A stretch of DNA of 64,000 bases from M3007 sp046299435 (GCA_046299435.1 JBKBIC010000001.1:22466-86465), one strand, 5' to 3'; numbered from the stretch's first letter, positions 36,278-47,418 are shown. Translations and numbers: made by a program. Notes: generated by a model not told the origin, from the sequence alone.

Positions 36278-36499
36278 ATGGTCGCACAATCCGTCCCGAT
36301 GAGCAACCTTCAATTGGAATTGCTCAAACTTTATGCTACCAATATCCCAGAGTCGCAGCTGCTGGACATAAAACGTATCCTTGCGGTCTATTTTGCCGAA
36401 CTGATTGACCGCGATATGTCCGCGCTTTGGCAAGAAAAAGGCTGGGACGATGCTACGATTGAAACTTGGAAACATGAGCGATTGAGAACTAAATATTAA
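36278..36499 (+). CDS. Putative antitoxin of a PIN toxin-antitoxin pair
   Basis: 73 aa from ATG 36278 (MVAQSVPMSNLQLELLKLYA); upstream in-frame starts back to 36200 are possible but lack support. The protein is short, helical and acidic (ESQLLDIKRILAVYFAELIDRDM, EKGWDDATIETWKHERLR). The same short-ORF type often precedes PIN-domain genes in Bacteroidota and cyanobacteria and is taken as the antitoxin. It ends 16 bp before the PIN gene. Base composition is more AT-rich than the flanking genes, in line with acquisition by transfer. Confidence 0.7.
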   Translation: MVAQSVPMSNLQLELLKLYATNIPESQLLDIKRILAVYFAELIDRDMSALWQEKGWDDATIETWKHERLRTKY

Positions 36500-36515
36500 A
36501 TCCTCCATTCATCTC

Positions 36516-36920
36516 ATGCGCGTCGTCCTCGATATCAATGTGTTGCTTGTCTCCCTTCCCATAGACAGAAAGTACCGCCCGATTTTTGATGCGCTCAAAT
36601 CAGGACGCTTTAAGTTGTTGATATCCAACGAAATACTTACAGAGTACGAAGAGAAAATAGCGGAAAAAACGACCCGACCCGACATTGCTCAAAATGTCGT
36701 GAGGCTGCTGCTCAATCTGCCCAACGTGGAAAAAGTGGATGTGCATTATCGTTGGAACCTAATCACCAATGACCCAGACGACAACAAATACACCGATTGT
36801 GCTATCGCGGCCAATGCCACATTTGTCGTTTCAGATGATTCTGATTTTCGTGTTTTGAAGCGCGTACAATTTCCCAACCTTGTACTGCTCACTTCCGACG
36901 AATTTTTGGAGATGCTCTGA
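36516..36920 (+). CDS. PIN-domain toxin (putative RNase)
   Basis: 134 aa PIN-domain protein of the COG1569-like group. The acidic active-site residues are visible: Asp6 in VVLDINVLL, Glu in ISNEILTEYEEKI, Asp in DPDDNKYTDCAIAANA and Asp in VVSDDSDFRVL. PIN toxins are metal-dependent ribonucleases that cleave tRNA, rRNA or mRNA when freed from the antitoxin. The preceding 73-aa gene is the likely antitoxin. AT-rich composition relative to neighbours suggests a mobile origin. Confidence 0.87.
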   Translation: MRVVLDINVLLVSLPIDRKYRPIFDALKSGRFKLLISNEILTEYEEKIAEKTTRPDIAQNVVRLLLNLPNVEKVDVHYRWNLITNDPDDNKYTDCAIAANATFVVSDDSDFRVLKRVQFPNLVLLTSDEFLEML

Positions 36921-37026
36921 AATCCAGCCCAACAACACCTCATCATCGTCTCCGAACTAGACCCTCACAACCCAGTTCTATATCAAGATTCACACATTCG
37001 CCAATTCACTCATTCACTCATTGGAA

Positions 37027-38202
37027 ATGAAAGAAGCATATATCGTCGCGGGTTTCCGCTCGGCAGTCGGCAAAGCATCCAAAGGCGGTTTCAAAAGTTA
37101 CCGCCCCGACGACCTCGCCATTGATGTCATCAAACACTTGCTGGCCCAAACGCCCGCGCTCGACCCGAAACTCGTGGACGATGTCATCGTCGGCTGCGCC
37201 AACCCGGAGGGCGAGCAGGGCCTGCAAATCGGTCGGCAAATCAGCCTCCGTGCCCTCGGCAAAGACGTGCCGGGCATGACCGTCAACCGCTACTGCGCCT
37301 CTGGGCTGGAAACCATTTCCATCGCCGTCGCCAAAATCCGGGCGGGCATGGGCGAGTGCTACATTGCGGGCGGCACCGAGAGTATGTCGCTCATCCCGAT
37401 GACCGGCTACAAACTCGCGCCCAACTACAACGTAGCCTCCAACACGCCCGACTATGTGGTGGGCATGGGCCTGACCGCCGAGGCTGTCGCCAAAAAATGG
37501 AACATCAGCCGCGAGGAGCAGGATGCGTTTTCGGTGCGCTCGCACCAGAACGCGGCCCGCGCAATTGACGGCGGATTTTTCAAAGATGAAATCGTGCCCG
37601 TGAAAGTGAAGGAAGTCTGGGTCGAAAACGACAAACGCCGCGAGCGCGAATTTTCGGTGGACACCGATGAGGGCGTGCGCCGCGACACTTCACTCGAAGG
37701 TCTGGCAAAACTGAAACCTGCCTTCGCACAGGGCGGTTCGGTCACGGCGGGCAATGCCTCGCAAACTTCCGACGGCGCGGCGTTCGTGCTGGTCATGTCC
37801 GAAACTTTGATGAACGCGCTCGGCCTGAAACCCATCGCCCGCTTGGCCGCCTGCGCGGTGGCTGGCGTGGAACCCATCCACATGGGCATCGGCCCGTGCG
37901 CGGCCATCCCGAAGGCACTCAAACAAGCCGGGATGTCGCTGGGACAAATCGAGATGATTGAGTTGAACGAAGCCTTCGCTGCCCAAGCATTGGCGGTGGC
38001 AAAAGAAGCCAATCTCAACTTGGACATCCTCAACGTGAACGGCGGAGCCATCGCGCTCGGCCACCCGCTCGGCTGCACCGGGGCAAAACTTTCGGTACAA
38101 CTGTTCAACGAGATGCGCCGCCAAAACAAAAAATACGGCATGGTCACGGCCTGCGTCGGCGGCGGGCAAGGCATCGCGGGCATTTACGAACGATTGAATT
38201 GA
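37027..38202 (+). CDS. Acetyl-CoA acyltransferase (thiolase)
   Basis: 391 aa from ATG 37027; the longer frame starts with TTG at 37021. Thiolase catalytic residues: nucleophilic Cys in NRYCASGLETI (about residue 90), NEAFAAQALAVAKE, His in GGAIALGHPLGCTGA, and the second Cys in TACVGGGQGIAG. It catalyses the last step of beta-oxidation, or acetyl-CoA condensation. FadA-like overall, and consistent with the acyl-CoA dehydrogenase and ligase encoded elsewhere in the window, although the usual FadB partner is not adjacent. A perfect-stem terminator follows at 38226. Confidence 0.95.
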   Translation: MKEAYIVAGFRSAVGKASKGGFKSYRPDDLAIDVIKHLLAQTPALDPKLVDDVIVGCANPEGEQGLQIGRQISLRALGKDVPGMTVNRYCASGLETISIAVAKIRAGMGECYIAGGTESMSLIPMTGYKLAPNYNVASNTPDYVVGMGLTAEAVAKKWNISREEQDAFSVRSHQNAARAIDGGFFKDEIVPVKVKEVWVENDKRREREFSVDTDEGVRRDTSLEGLAKLKPAFAQGGSVTAGNASQTSDGAAFVLVMSETLMNALGLKPIARLAACAVAGVEPIHMGIGPCAAIPKALKQAGMSLGQIEMIELNEAFAAQALAVAKEANLNLDILNVNGGAIALGHPLGCTGAKLSVQLFNEMRRQNKKYGMVTACVGGGQGIAGIYERLN

Positions 38203-38225
38203 ATTCGATTTCCCATAAAATCAGC

Positions 38226-38260
38226 GCACGGGCTGGCACTACGAAGTGACCAGCCCGTGC
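38226..38260 (+). terminator. Intrinsic terminator after thiolase
   Basis: Perfect 11-bp arms GCACGGGCTGG (38226-38236) and CCAGCCCGTGC (38250-38260) with a 13-nt loop, 24 bp past the thiolase stop. The following TGTTTCC is only weakly U-rich. Confidence 0.7.
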
Positions 38261-38277
38261 TGTTTCCAACGGTCACT

Positions 38278-38285
38278 TACCTTTG
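38278..38285 (+). promoter_or_regulatory. Candidate -7 element (TACCTTTG) for OmpA-PD40 gene
   Basis: Perfect TAnnTTTG match, 25 bp before the ATG at 38311 and just after the thiolase terminator. Confidence 0.45.
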
Positions 38286-38310
38286 GCCGTTGATTCCAAA
38301 ATCACACGCT

Positions 38311-39933
38311 ATGTCGTTTTTTGTAAGAACACTGTTTTTTATTTTTTGCACATTGGGTTTGTCTGCCCAAGAATTTGTGCTCGAAAAACTGCCGGAAATC
38401 GTCAACTCCCGGTACGACGAAATCACGCCTGTGCCGAGCCGCGACGGGCGAACGCTTTTTTTCACCCGCGTTGGTAGCCCCGATTTTGAGCGGACGCTCT
38501 TTCTCGATAGCGTGAATTTGGCCGACCAGCTTTCTCCTGAAATGTTCCGCGTGGAACTTGCCTCTATTTTCTCTGAGATTGGAAACGAGCCGATCGCTAC
38601 GCCGGAAAGTTCGGGTTTCAACCAGGATGTGTGGATCGCAAAGGCAGACTCATTGGATTTTAAAGTCGTCGAGCACCCAAGTTTTCCGATGAACAACGCA
38701 CTGCCAAACAGCCTTGTAGCCATCACCCCCGACCCGAATGCATTTTATGTCATCAACCAGTTCGAGCCGATGGGGGTCATGAAAAAAGGTTTTTCGCTCA
38801 TCCGGCGTTTGCCCGACGGCGGCTGGACTTTCCCGGAACCTGTCGAAATCAAAGACTACTACACCATCACTTCGGATGTGAGCCTGACAATGAGTTCCGA
38901 CGGGCAAATCCTGATTTTGTCCGCCGAGCGATTTGATTCAAAAGAGATGGATTTGTACGTCTGTTTTCGAGAGAGTGAAAACGTGTGGAGCGCGCCGCAG
39001 CATTTGGGCGGCACGGTCAACTCGGAACGCCGCGAGACCACCCCCTTCCTTTCGGAGGACAATACCACGCTGTTTTTCTCTTCCAATCGGGGAGGAGGCA
39101 TCGCTGGAGCCAACGATATTTTCATGTCTCGCCGCTTGGACGATACTTGGAAAAATTGGTCGGCTCCCGTCCGTCTCACCGAGCCAATCAATTCACCCGG
39201 TGCCGACGACAGCCAACCGTATTTCAATATGACGACGGGCTATCTGTATTTCACCTCGCGGCGCGACGGCAATAGTGATGTTTTTCGGGTGCAAATCGCA
39301 CCGCCGCAACCAACGGAAATTGTGCTGAAAGGCCGTATCATCAATGCCCAAACGGGCGAGTTGGTCAAGCGGGCATGGGTCAATTATGGCGCGGAAGGCA
39401 GTCCTAAAAATGTGCTCGAAAGCGAGGACGGATACTACACCCTGAAAATCCCAAAAGGTGTCCGGTTCGAGCTTCTGCCCGAAAAACCGGGTTATACTGG
39501 TAAGAGCGCGGAGGCATTTTTCCGGCGTGATTATTATTTTTTCCAAGATTACTATGTGGTGGATTTGGAGGTGAACCCGCTTTCGGTGAACGAGAAAATC
39601 GAGTTGCGCCCCATTTTTTTCCAGCAATCGAAGGCCGTGATTTTGGAAAAATCCTTCGGAGAACTTGACCGTTTGGCGAGCATTCTTTTTGAAAACCCGA
39701 CACTCGAAATCCGGGTCGAAGGCCACACCGACAACAATGGCCGAGAACAAGACCTCGTGCGGCTCTCCGAAGAACGGGCACAATCCATCAAGGATTTCCT
39801 TGTGCAAAAAGGCGTGTCCGCGTACCGAATCTCTGTGCTTGGACATGGCTCGACCAAACCTCTGACCGATAACAGCACCGACGAACTGCGGGCGCAAAAC
39901 CGCCGTGTGGAAGTGCTCATCACCAAAATCTGA
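38311..39933 (+). CDS. OmpA-family protein with PD40 beta-propeller repeats
   Basis: 540 aa from ATG 38311 (MSFFVRTLFFIFCTLGLSAQ signal peptide). The N-terminal half has PD40/WD40-like segments (DEITPVPSRDGRTLFFTR; DVSLTMSSDGQILILSAER; RETTPFLSEDNTTLFFSSNRGGG; DSQPYFNMTTGYLYFTSRRDGNSDVF). A short carboxypeptidase-regulatory-like domain follows (LKGRIINAQTGELVKRAWV). The C-terminal 110 residues are an OmpA domain that binds peptidoglycan (IRVEGHTDNNG, LVRLSEERAQSIKDFLVQKG, ISVLGHGSTKP). The plan is common in Bacteroidota and resembles SprE/PorE-like envelope anchors, but there is no proof of a type IX role. It probably links outer membrane and cell wall. Confidence 0.92.
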   Translation: MSFFVRTLFFIFCTLGLSAQEFVLEKLPEIVNSRYDEITPVPSRDGRTLFFTRVGSPDFERTLFLDSVNLADQLSPEMFRVELASIFSEIGNEPIATPESSGFNQDVWIAKADSLDFKVVEHPSFPMNNALPNSLVAITPDPNAFYVINQFEPMGVMKKGFSLIRRLPDGGWTFPEPVEIKDYYTITSDVSLTMSSDGQILILSAERFDSKEMDLYVCFRESENVWSAPQHLGGTVNSERRETTPFLSEDNTTLFFSSNRGGGIAGANDIFMSRRLDDTWKNWSAPVRLTEPINSPGADDSQPYFNMTTGYLYFTSRRDGNSDVFRVQIAPPQPTEIVLKGRIINAQTGELVKRAWVNYGAEGSPKNVLESEDGYYTLKIPKGVRFELLPEKPGYTGKSAEAFFRRDYYFFQDYYVVDLEVNPLSVNEKIELRPIFFQQSKAVILEKSFGELDRLASILFENPTLEIRVEGHTDNNGREQDLVRLSEERAQSIKDFLVQKGVSAYRISVLGHGSTKPLTDNSTDELRAQNRRVEVLITKI

Positions 39934-39948
39934 AAACTAAACTTTGAT

Positions 39949-41265
39949 ATGCAGCTGTACAGTACCAACAACCCTACTCTCCGGGTGTCATTAAAAGAAG
40001 CAATTTTCAAAGGTCTCCCCGACGACAATGGCCTTTTTATGCCGACGGTGATACCTGCTTTACCGAAAGATTTCATCGAAAACCTTTCCAGATATTCTTT
40101 TCCAGACATCTCTTTCCGGGTTGCCCAAAACTTGATTCAGGGTGCAATCCCGGACGAAGACTTGCAAAACATTATTGAAAGAGCCATTGATTTCCCGGCA
40201 CCTGTTATTCGACTGGATGATCAGACCTTTGTACTGGAGTTGATTCACGGCCCTTCGCTGGCCTTCAAGGATTTCGGGGCACGTTTTATGGCGCAAACCA
40301 TGTCGTACTTCAACCGCAAAGAAGACCGCGAATTGGTCATTTTGGTGGCTACTTCCGGCGACACAGGTGGGGCTGTGGCTGCTGGCTTTTACCAAACGCC
40401 CGGCATTCGGGTCGTTATTCTCTACCCTTCCGGCAAGGTCAGCCCTTTGCAGGAAAAGCAATTGACCACACTTGGCCATAACATTTCCGCAATTGAGGTC
40501 AACGGGACATTTGATGACTGCCAAGCGTTGGTCAAAAAGGCATTTCTCGACAAAAGTATCACTTCACTAATTCGGCTTTCCAGCGCGAACAGCATCAATA
40601 TTTCACGCCTTATCCCGCAGACGTTTTATTACTTCGAGGCATTCAAACAGGTTTTTCAATCCGGCGATGAGGTGGTGTTTTCTGTGCCTTCTGGCAATTT
40701 TGGGAATTTGACCGCTGGACTTTTTGCCAAAAAAATGGGTCTTCCGATAAGCCATTTTCTTGCGGCGACTAATGCCAACGATGTGGTGCCTAAGTACCTC
40801 GACAATGGTGAATTCTCCCCTCGGCCTTCTATACCTACCTTGTCAAATGCAATGGATGTAGGCAACCCATCCAACTTTGCACGAATGCTGGATTTGTATG
40901 GTTCCACGTGGAACAACATGAGAAAAGACATCTTTGGTTTCACGTTTTCAGATGCAGAAACCGAAAGGGCCATGCGCGAGATAGATGCCCGTTTCGATGG
41001 ATACGAAATTGATCCACATGGCGCGATTGGGTATTTGGCTTTTCAGGAGTACAGAACAAGTGCACCCAACGCAAAGGGTGTCATTCTCGAAACGGCTCAC
41101 CCTGCCAAATTTTTAGAAGATGTGGAACGCATTTTAGAACGCAAAATCAATATTCCTAAACGCTTGTCTGATTTGTCAGATAAGGAAAAAAAGGCTACTC
41201 AACTTGGGGTTGATTTTGACAAATTCAGGGAATGGTTGCTTTCTAGGCACATGGAAAAAATTTAA
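39949..41265 (+). CDS. thrC: Threonine synthase
   Basis: 438 aa PLP enzyme that converts O-phosphohomoserine to L-threonine. The PLP-binding Lys lies in GPSLAFKDFGARFMAQ. ILVATSGDTGGAVAAGF is the phosphate-binding loop. VNGTFDDCQALVKKAF and SANSINISRLIPQTFYY are typical of the TIGR00260/YigZ-like threonine synthases of Bacteroidota and fungi. It starts 15 bp after the OmpA gene stop. Base composition is distinctly more AT-rich than the genes on either side. The threonine made here could feed the threonine dehydrogenase encoded at 11.3 kb. Confidence 0.96.
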   Translation: MQLYSTNNPTLRVSLKEAIFKGLPDDNGLFMPTVIPALPKDFIENLSRYSFPDISFRVAQNLIQGAIPDEDLQNIIERAIDFPAPVIRLDDQTFVLELIHGPSLAFKDFGARFMAQTMSYFNRKEDRELVILVATSGDTGGAVAAGFYQTPGIRVVILYPSGKVSPLQEKQLTTLGHNISAIEVNGTFDDCQALVKKAFLDKSITSLIRLSSANSINISRLIPQTFYYFEAFKQVFQSGDEVVFSVPSGNFGNLTAGLFAKKMGLPISHFLAATNANDVVPKYLDNGEFSPRPSIPTLSNAMDVGNPSNFARMLDLYGSTWNNMRKDIFGFTFSDAETERAMREIDARFDGYEIDPHGAIGYLAFQEYRTSAPNAKGVILETAHPAKFLEDVERILERKINIPKRLSDLSDKEKKATQLGVDFDKFREWLLSRHMEKI

Positions 41266-41303
41266 ATAGAGAAGATGTCGGGCACAAAACATACACCCCT
41301 AAT

Positions 41304-41311
41304 TATCTTTG
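41304..41311 (+). promoter_or_regulatory. Candidate -7 element (TATCTTTG) for pckA
   Basis: Perfect TAnnTTTG match in the 169-bp spacer upstream of pckA, 123 bp before the start, so a long leader would be implied. No clear -33 box. Confidence 0.3.
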
Positions 41312-41434
41312 ACCTTTGTTTTTTACATGAAATACGGGCAAGAATTGCCTCGAATTCCAGAGATAACCTTGCACTCCCCCGACCAATCTCATATTTGCTA
41401 ATTCACCAACCACCACTCCTTCACAACATTTGCT

Positions 41435-43099
<1,665 letters not shown>

Positions 43100-43122
43100 T
43101 TTATGCAAAAGCTCCACATGAA

Positions 43123-43160
43123 AAAAGCGGCGACCTCGATCATCGAGGCCGCCGCTTTCT
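43123..43160. terminator. Bidirectional terminator between pckA and rlmD
   Basis: A near-perfect 16-bp stem (arms 43125-43140 and 43142-43157) flanked by A6 on the left and T6 on the right, placed between convergent pckA and rlmD. It can serve both strands. Confidence 0.85.
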
Positions 43161-43184
43161 TTTTTGCCGGACTGACTTTTGCGT

Positions 43185-44597
43185 TCAGTCACGCAGCCGG
43201 AGCAAGGCCACGTTTTCAATGTGGTGCGTGTGCGGGAACATATCCACAGGCCGTGCTTTCACGGTGTCGTATTTCTCGGAAAGCAATTGCAAATCGCGGG
43301 CTTGGGTGGCTGGGTTGCAACTGACATAAACAATGCGTGGCGCGGATAATTCCAACAAGAATTGCACGGCCTTCTCGTGCATCCCAGCTCGCGGGGGATC
43401 GGTGATGACCAAATCCGGCTTGCCGTGCCGTTCCGCAAATGCTGGCGACAACACATTTTTCACGTCGCCAGCGTAAAAAACTGTATTTGCAATGTTGTTG
43501 AGTTTCATGTTCTCCTCGGCATCGGCGATGGCCTCCGGGATTTCTTCGATGCCGACGACTTGGCGGCAATATTTGGCAACGTACAGAGCAATGCTGCCCG
43601 TCCCCGTGTACAGGTCATACACATTCTCATTTCCTTGAAAATCAGCGAATTGCACGACCAAGTCGTACAAGTTTTTCCCTTGCCGGGAGTTGGTCTGGAA
43701 GAAGGATTTAGGCCCAATTTTGAACCGCAGGTCGCCCAGTTTTTCTTCGACGTAGCCTTTGCCGAAGTAGGTGTGCATCGGCAAATCGAACATCGTGTCG
43801 TTCAGTTTTTGGTTGATGCAGTACACCAGCGTCGTGATTTGACCGGTGAAACGCGCCAGAATTGCATCCAAGAATGCCCGGATTTTTTCCTCGTCAGGCT
43901 GGGCGACGCTTACGGTGAGCATCAGTTCGCCCGTTGTTGTTAGGCGTACGACGAGGTTGCGGAGGAAACCCGTGTGCCGACGCATATCATAAAATTCCAA
44001 ACCTTGCTCAAAAGTGATGTCGCGGATGCCATTTCGAATGGCATTGGACGGGTCGGCTTGCAACCAACAGTGCTGGATGTCAATCAGTTTATCAAATGCC
44101 CCGGCCTTGTGGAAACCCAGTACGTTGGCCTCATTCGTTTCGCCCGCTTGCATTTCAGCTGTGGTCAGCCAGCGGCGGTTGGCAAATGCAAATTCTAATT
44201 TGTTACGGTAGTAAGTCGTCTCCGGTGCGCCGAGTATGGGCTGGAATTCGCCAATTTCTACTTTGCCGATGCGCCGCAGCGAGTCCTCCACAACTTGTTG
44301 TTTGTGAGCAAGTTGTGTTTGATAATCAAGGTTTTGCCACTTGCAGCCGCCGCAAACCTCGAAGTGCTGACAGAACGCTTCGACCCGGTGCGGCGACATT
44401 TTCCGAAACTCAATGGTGTAACCTTCTGCAAAACCGCCCTTCTTTTTTTGCACAAAAACATCCACCACGTCGCCCGGCACTGCGCCTTCGACGAAGACGA
44501 CCAAGCCATCGTCCGTGCGTCCCACACCTTTGCCCCGGTCGGCGATGCCCGTTATGTGGACGCTCGGTAGTACGATATTTTTCTTTTTTCTTGCCAT
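43185..44597 (-). CDS. rlmD: 23S rRNA (uracil-5-)-methyltransferase, RlmD type
   Basis: 470 aa from ATG 44597 (MARKKKNIVLPSVHITGIAD). An N-terminal TRAM domain (GVGRTDDGLVVFVEGAVPGDVV) is followed by an iron-sulfur cluster region with Cys in FCQHFEVCGGCKW and QHCWLQ. The SAM-dependent domain shows VYDLYTGTGSIALYVA, ITDPPRAGMHEKAV and the nucleophile Cys in YVSCNPATQARDL. It methylates U1939 (or U747) of 23S rRNA using SAM; the exact site is uncertain. The gene is convergent with pckA, one of the few minus-strand genes on this side. Confidence 0.95.
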   Translation of the reverse strand: MARKKKNIVLPSVHITGIADRGKGVGRTDDGLVVFVEGAVPGDVVDVFVQKKKGGFAEGYTIEFRKMSPHRVEAFCQHFEVCGGCKWQNLDYQTQLAHKQQVVEDSLRRIGKVEIGEFQPILGAPETTYYRNKLEFAFANRRWLTTAEMQAGETNEANVLGFHKAGAFDKLIDIQHCWLQADPSNAIRNGIRDITFEQGLEFYDMRRHTGFLRNLVVRLTTTGELMLTVSVAQPDEEKIRAFLDAILARFTGQITTLVYCINQKLNDTMFDLPMHTYFGKGYVEEKLGDLRFKIGPKSFFQTNSRQGKNLYDLVVQFADFQGNENVYDLYTGTGSIALYVAKYCRQVVGIEEIPEAIADAEENMKLNNIANTVFYAGDVKNVLSPAFAERHGKPDLVITDPPRAGMHEKAVQFLLELSAPRIVYVSCNPATQARDLQLLSEKYDTVKARPVDMFPHTHHIENVALLRLRD

Positions 44598-44976
44598 AGG
44601 GGCGCGAAGGTAGGGCATGGGGCGGGCAGTTCGTTTTGAGGCAGCGTCATTTCCGTTCGTCTCCCATCCGCGATGATTCGTCCTGCCAAATGTGTTTTTT
44701 ATCTCTCTTTTCAGGGTAAACTGCAACCTCGCGTGTCTTCAGTCGCTCTCATGCTTGGCCGAACAGAAACGATGTTTCGTCAAAAAAGGATGACCCGCGA
44801 ACGGTGCCGCTCCCACTTTTGTCGCCGAAAATCTACCGTTTATAGAATAGTACCAAGTTTTAACAGGTACTATGTTTTAAAAAGTACCAAAACACCACAC
44901 CTTTGCTGCATCAAGTGCAACTGAAACAAAAACAACTTTCAATTTTTTGTGCCGCCCGGCACCCAATCATTAAGTT
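44598..44976 (+). promoter_or_regulatory. Intergenic region with AGTACC inverted repeat upstream of TonB-type gene
   Basis: This 379-bp divergent gap contains no gene. An 8-bp perfect inverted repeat, ATAGTACC (44847-44854) and GGTACTAT (44866-44873), is followed by a third half-site AAAGTACC (44881-44888), about 90 bp upstream of the outer-membrane protein gene. The spacing of about 18-19 nt between half-sites (two helical turns) is what a dimeric repressor operator would look like. The regulator is unknown. Confidence 0.5.
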
Positions 44977-47418
44977 ATGAAAACCATCCTCCTTTCCTTT
45001 TCCCTGCTTGTGGCCGTTTTCCAGACGGCGTTTTCCCAAAAAATAACAGGCTCTGTCGAAGCCGCTGGCAAGCCAGCTGATTTTGCCACTGTCCTCCTGA
45101 AGGCCGCGAAAGACTCTTCGCTCGTGCGCGGCACGGTCACGGGCGAAAACGGCACCTACGATTTTCCGGGCATCGAACCAGGCATGTATTTCATCGAAGC
45201 CAGTTCTTTGGGCTTGGGCAAAGGCGCCAGCCGAGCCTTTGAATACAAAGGCGGCACCTTCGCGGTGGACGGCATCGAACTGACCGAAACCTCCAAAGAA
45301 ATCTCCGAAGTGGTCGTCGTGGCCCGCCGCCCGCCCGTTGAGGTCAAGGCCGACAAGACGATTCTGAACGTCGAAGGCACCGTCAACTCTACTGGCCTGA
45401 ACGCGCTCGAGCTGCTTCGCAAAGCTCCCGGCGTGACGGTGGACAACAACGAAAACGTGCAGGTGAAAGGCAAAAACGCCGTCAAAATCATGATTGACGG
45501 CCGCGATGTGCCGCTCGACGGCAAAGACCTTTCCGCTCTTTTGAAGGGCACGCAGGCCGCCGACATTGCCAACATCGAAATCATCTCGAACCCTTCGGCC
45601 AAGTACGACGCGAGCGGCAACGCGGGCATCATCAACATCAAATTGAAGAAAAACAAAGCCCTCGGCACCAACGGCAACATCGGCCTCGAAGGCGTGTACG
45701 GCGAGACAGCCAAAGGCGGCCTGAACGCCAGCCTGAACAACCGCAGCAAAAATGTCAACGTGTTCGGTTCGTTCAACAACCACTACGGCGACTGGCACAA
45801 CACCAACGATTTTGTGCGGACGCAGAACGGCACACAGTTCGACCAACGCGCCAAAGATATCTGGATGAGCCGCTGGAGCAGTGCCCGTGCAGGCGCGGAT
45901 TGGTCGCTGAACAGCAAGCACACTGTCGGCGTATTGGCCAACGGCAGCTACAATCACGGCGGCTGGGAATCCAAAAGCCGCACCCAAATCAGCCAAACGG
46001 CTACAGTCTCCAACATTGATTCGCTGCTCGTTGCCACCAACACCCAAGACCTCACCCACACAAACTACAATTTCAATGTCAACTACCGTTTTGCCGACAC
46101 CTCCGGCCACTCGCTGAACATTGACATTGACCGGGGCTTCTACCGCAACCGCAGCAACAGTTTCCAGCCCAACGATTACCGCTCCACCGACAACGCGGAA
46201 CGCATCAACTACCTGCTCTACAAAAACAACACCCCGACCGATATTGACATCACGACTGCAAAAGCCGACTACGAGCAAAACTTGTTAAAAGGCGTGCTCG
46301 GCGTGGGCTTCAAAATCGCCAATGTCGAAACTGATAACACCTTCGACTTTTTCAACGTCATCAACGGCCAAGACGACCTCGACGAAAACCGCAGCAACCG
46401 CTTCGTTTATGAAGAGCGCACGACCGCCGGCTATGTGAACTACAACCGGAAATTCGGCAAAAAACTCAACCTGCAGGCGGGCCTCCGGCTGGAAAACACC
46501 GACTACATGGGCGACCTCCAAACCTACAACAACACCGACTCGACAGTGGAGGCCACCTACACCAAACTGTTCCCCAGCGCGGCTGTGACCTACTCGTTCA
46601 CCGACAAAATCGGCCTGAACGCCACCTACAGCCGCCGCATTGACCGCCCATCGTACCAAGACCTCAACCCGTTCGAGAACAAACTGGACGAGCTGACCTA
46701 CCAGCGCGGCAACCCCCGCTTGCGCCCACAATTCACCAACAGCTTCGAGATTGCCCCGACCTATCAAGGCTATCCGGTGCTTTCGCTCGGCTATAGCCAC
46801 ACGAATGATGTGTTCACGCAGGTGCTCGGCATTGACCCCGACAACCCGCGAGCCGCTTTCATGACGAACGAGAACTTGGCCGACCAGAAAAACTGGACAT
46901 TGAGCCTCAACGCTCCGACCCCCATCACCAAATGGTGGGACGGCTTCATCAGCCTCACGGGTTTCCGCAGCCACTTCGAGGCGCGTTTTGACGACGGTTT
47001 CAGCGAGCCATTCGAGATTGACCAAGCGTTTTCGGCTTTCAATGGCTACTGCGAACAGAACATCAAATTGCCCAAAGGCTTCGGTTTGCAGGTGTCCGGC
47101 TGGTACAATTCTGCTTCGTTTTGGGGCACCATGCGCGCCAAACCGCAGGGCGCGATGGACGTGGGTTTGCAGAAAAAACTCTGGGACGGCAAGGGCGAGA
47201 TGCGCCTCCGCGTCGGCGACGTGCTCGGCACTGCGGGTTGGAGGGGCGAAAACGTGTTCACGCCGGGCCTCGTGTTCATCGGGCGCGGCACATGGGAAAG
47301 CCAAACCGTCACGCTCAACTTCTCCTACCGCTTCGGCAGCTCCGAGGTGAAGGCCGCCCGCCAGCGCAAAACCGGCCTTGATGAAGAAAGTCGCCGCGTG
47401 AAAGGCGGGAAGGGATAA
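44977..47418 (+). CDS. TonB-dependent-receptor-like outer-membrane beta-barrel protein (paralogue of the 3353-5806 product)
   Basis: 813 aa. Signal peptide MKTILLSFSLLVAVFQTAFS; carboxypeptidase-regulatory-like domain about residues 25-110 (GSVEAAGKPADFATVLLKA). A plug-like part follows (LELLRKAPGVTVDNNENVQVKG, VKIMIDGRDVPLDGKDLSALLKG, IEIISNPSAKYDASGNAGII), then a long OMP_b-brl_3 barrel. It shares the same plan as the 817-aa protein at 3353-5806, including a 26-residue basic, Gly-rich tail after the last strand, ending GGKG. The substrate is unknown. The upstream AGTACC repeats suggest dedicated regulation. Confidence 0.92.
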   Translation: MKTILLSFSLLVAVFQTAFSQKITGSVEAAGKPADFATVLLKAAKDSSLVRGTVTGENGTYDFPGIEPGMYFIEASSLGLGKGASRAFEYKGGTFAVDGIELTETSKEISEVVVVARRPPVEVKADKTILNVEGTVNSTGLNALELLRKAPGVTVDNNENVQVKGKNAVKIMIDGRDVPLDGKDLSALLKGTQAADIANIEIISNPSAKYDASGNAGIINIKLKKNKALGTNGNIGLEGVYGETAKGGLNASLNNRSKNVNVFGSFNNHYGDWHNTNDFVRTQNGTQFDQRAKDIWMSRWSSARAGADWSLNSKHTVGVLANGSYNHGGWESKSRTQISQTATVSNIDSLLVATNTQDLTHTNYNFNVNYRFADTSGHSLNIDIDRGFYRNRSNSFQPNDYRSTDNAERINYLLYKNNTPTDIDITTAKADYEQNLLKGVLGVGFKIANVETDNTFDFFNVINGQDDLDENRSNRFVYEERTTAGYVNYNRKFGKKLNLQAGLRLENTDYMGDLQTYNNTDSTVEATYTKLFPSAAVTYSFTDKIGLNATYSRRIDRPSYQDLNPFENKLDELTYQRGNPRLRPQFTNSFEIAPTYQGYPVLSLGYSHTNDVFTQVLGIDPDNPRAAFMTNENLADQKNWTLSLNAPTPITKWWDGFISLTGFRSHFEARFDDGFSEPFEIDQAFSAFNGYCEQNIKLPKGFGLQVSGWYNSASFWGTMRAKPQGAMDVGLQKKLWDGKGEMRLRVGDVLGTAGWRGENVFTPGLVFIGRGTWESQTVTLNFSYRFGSSEVKAARQRKTGLDEESRRVKGGKG

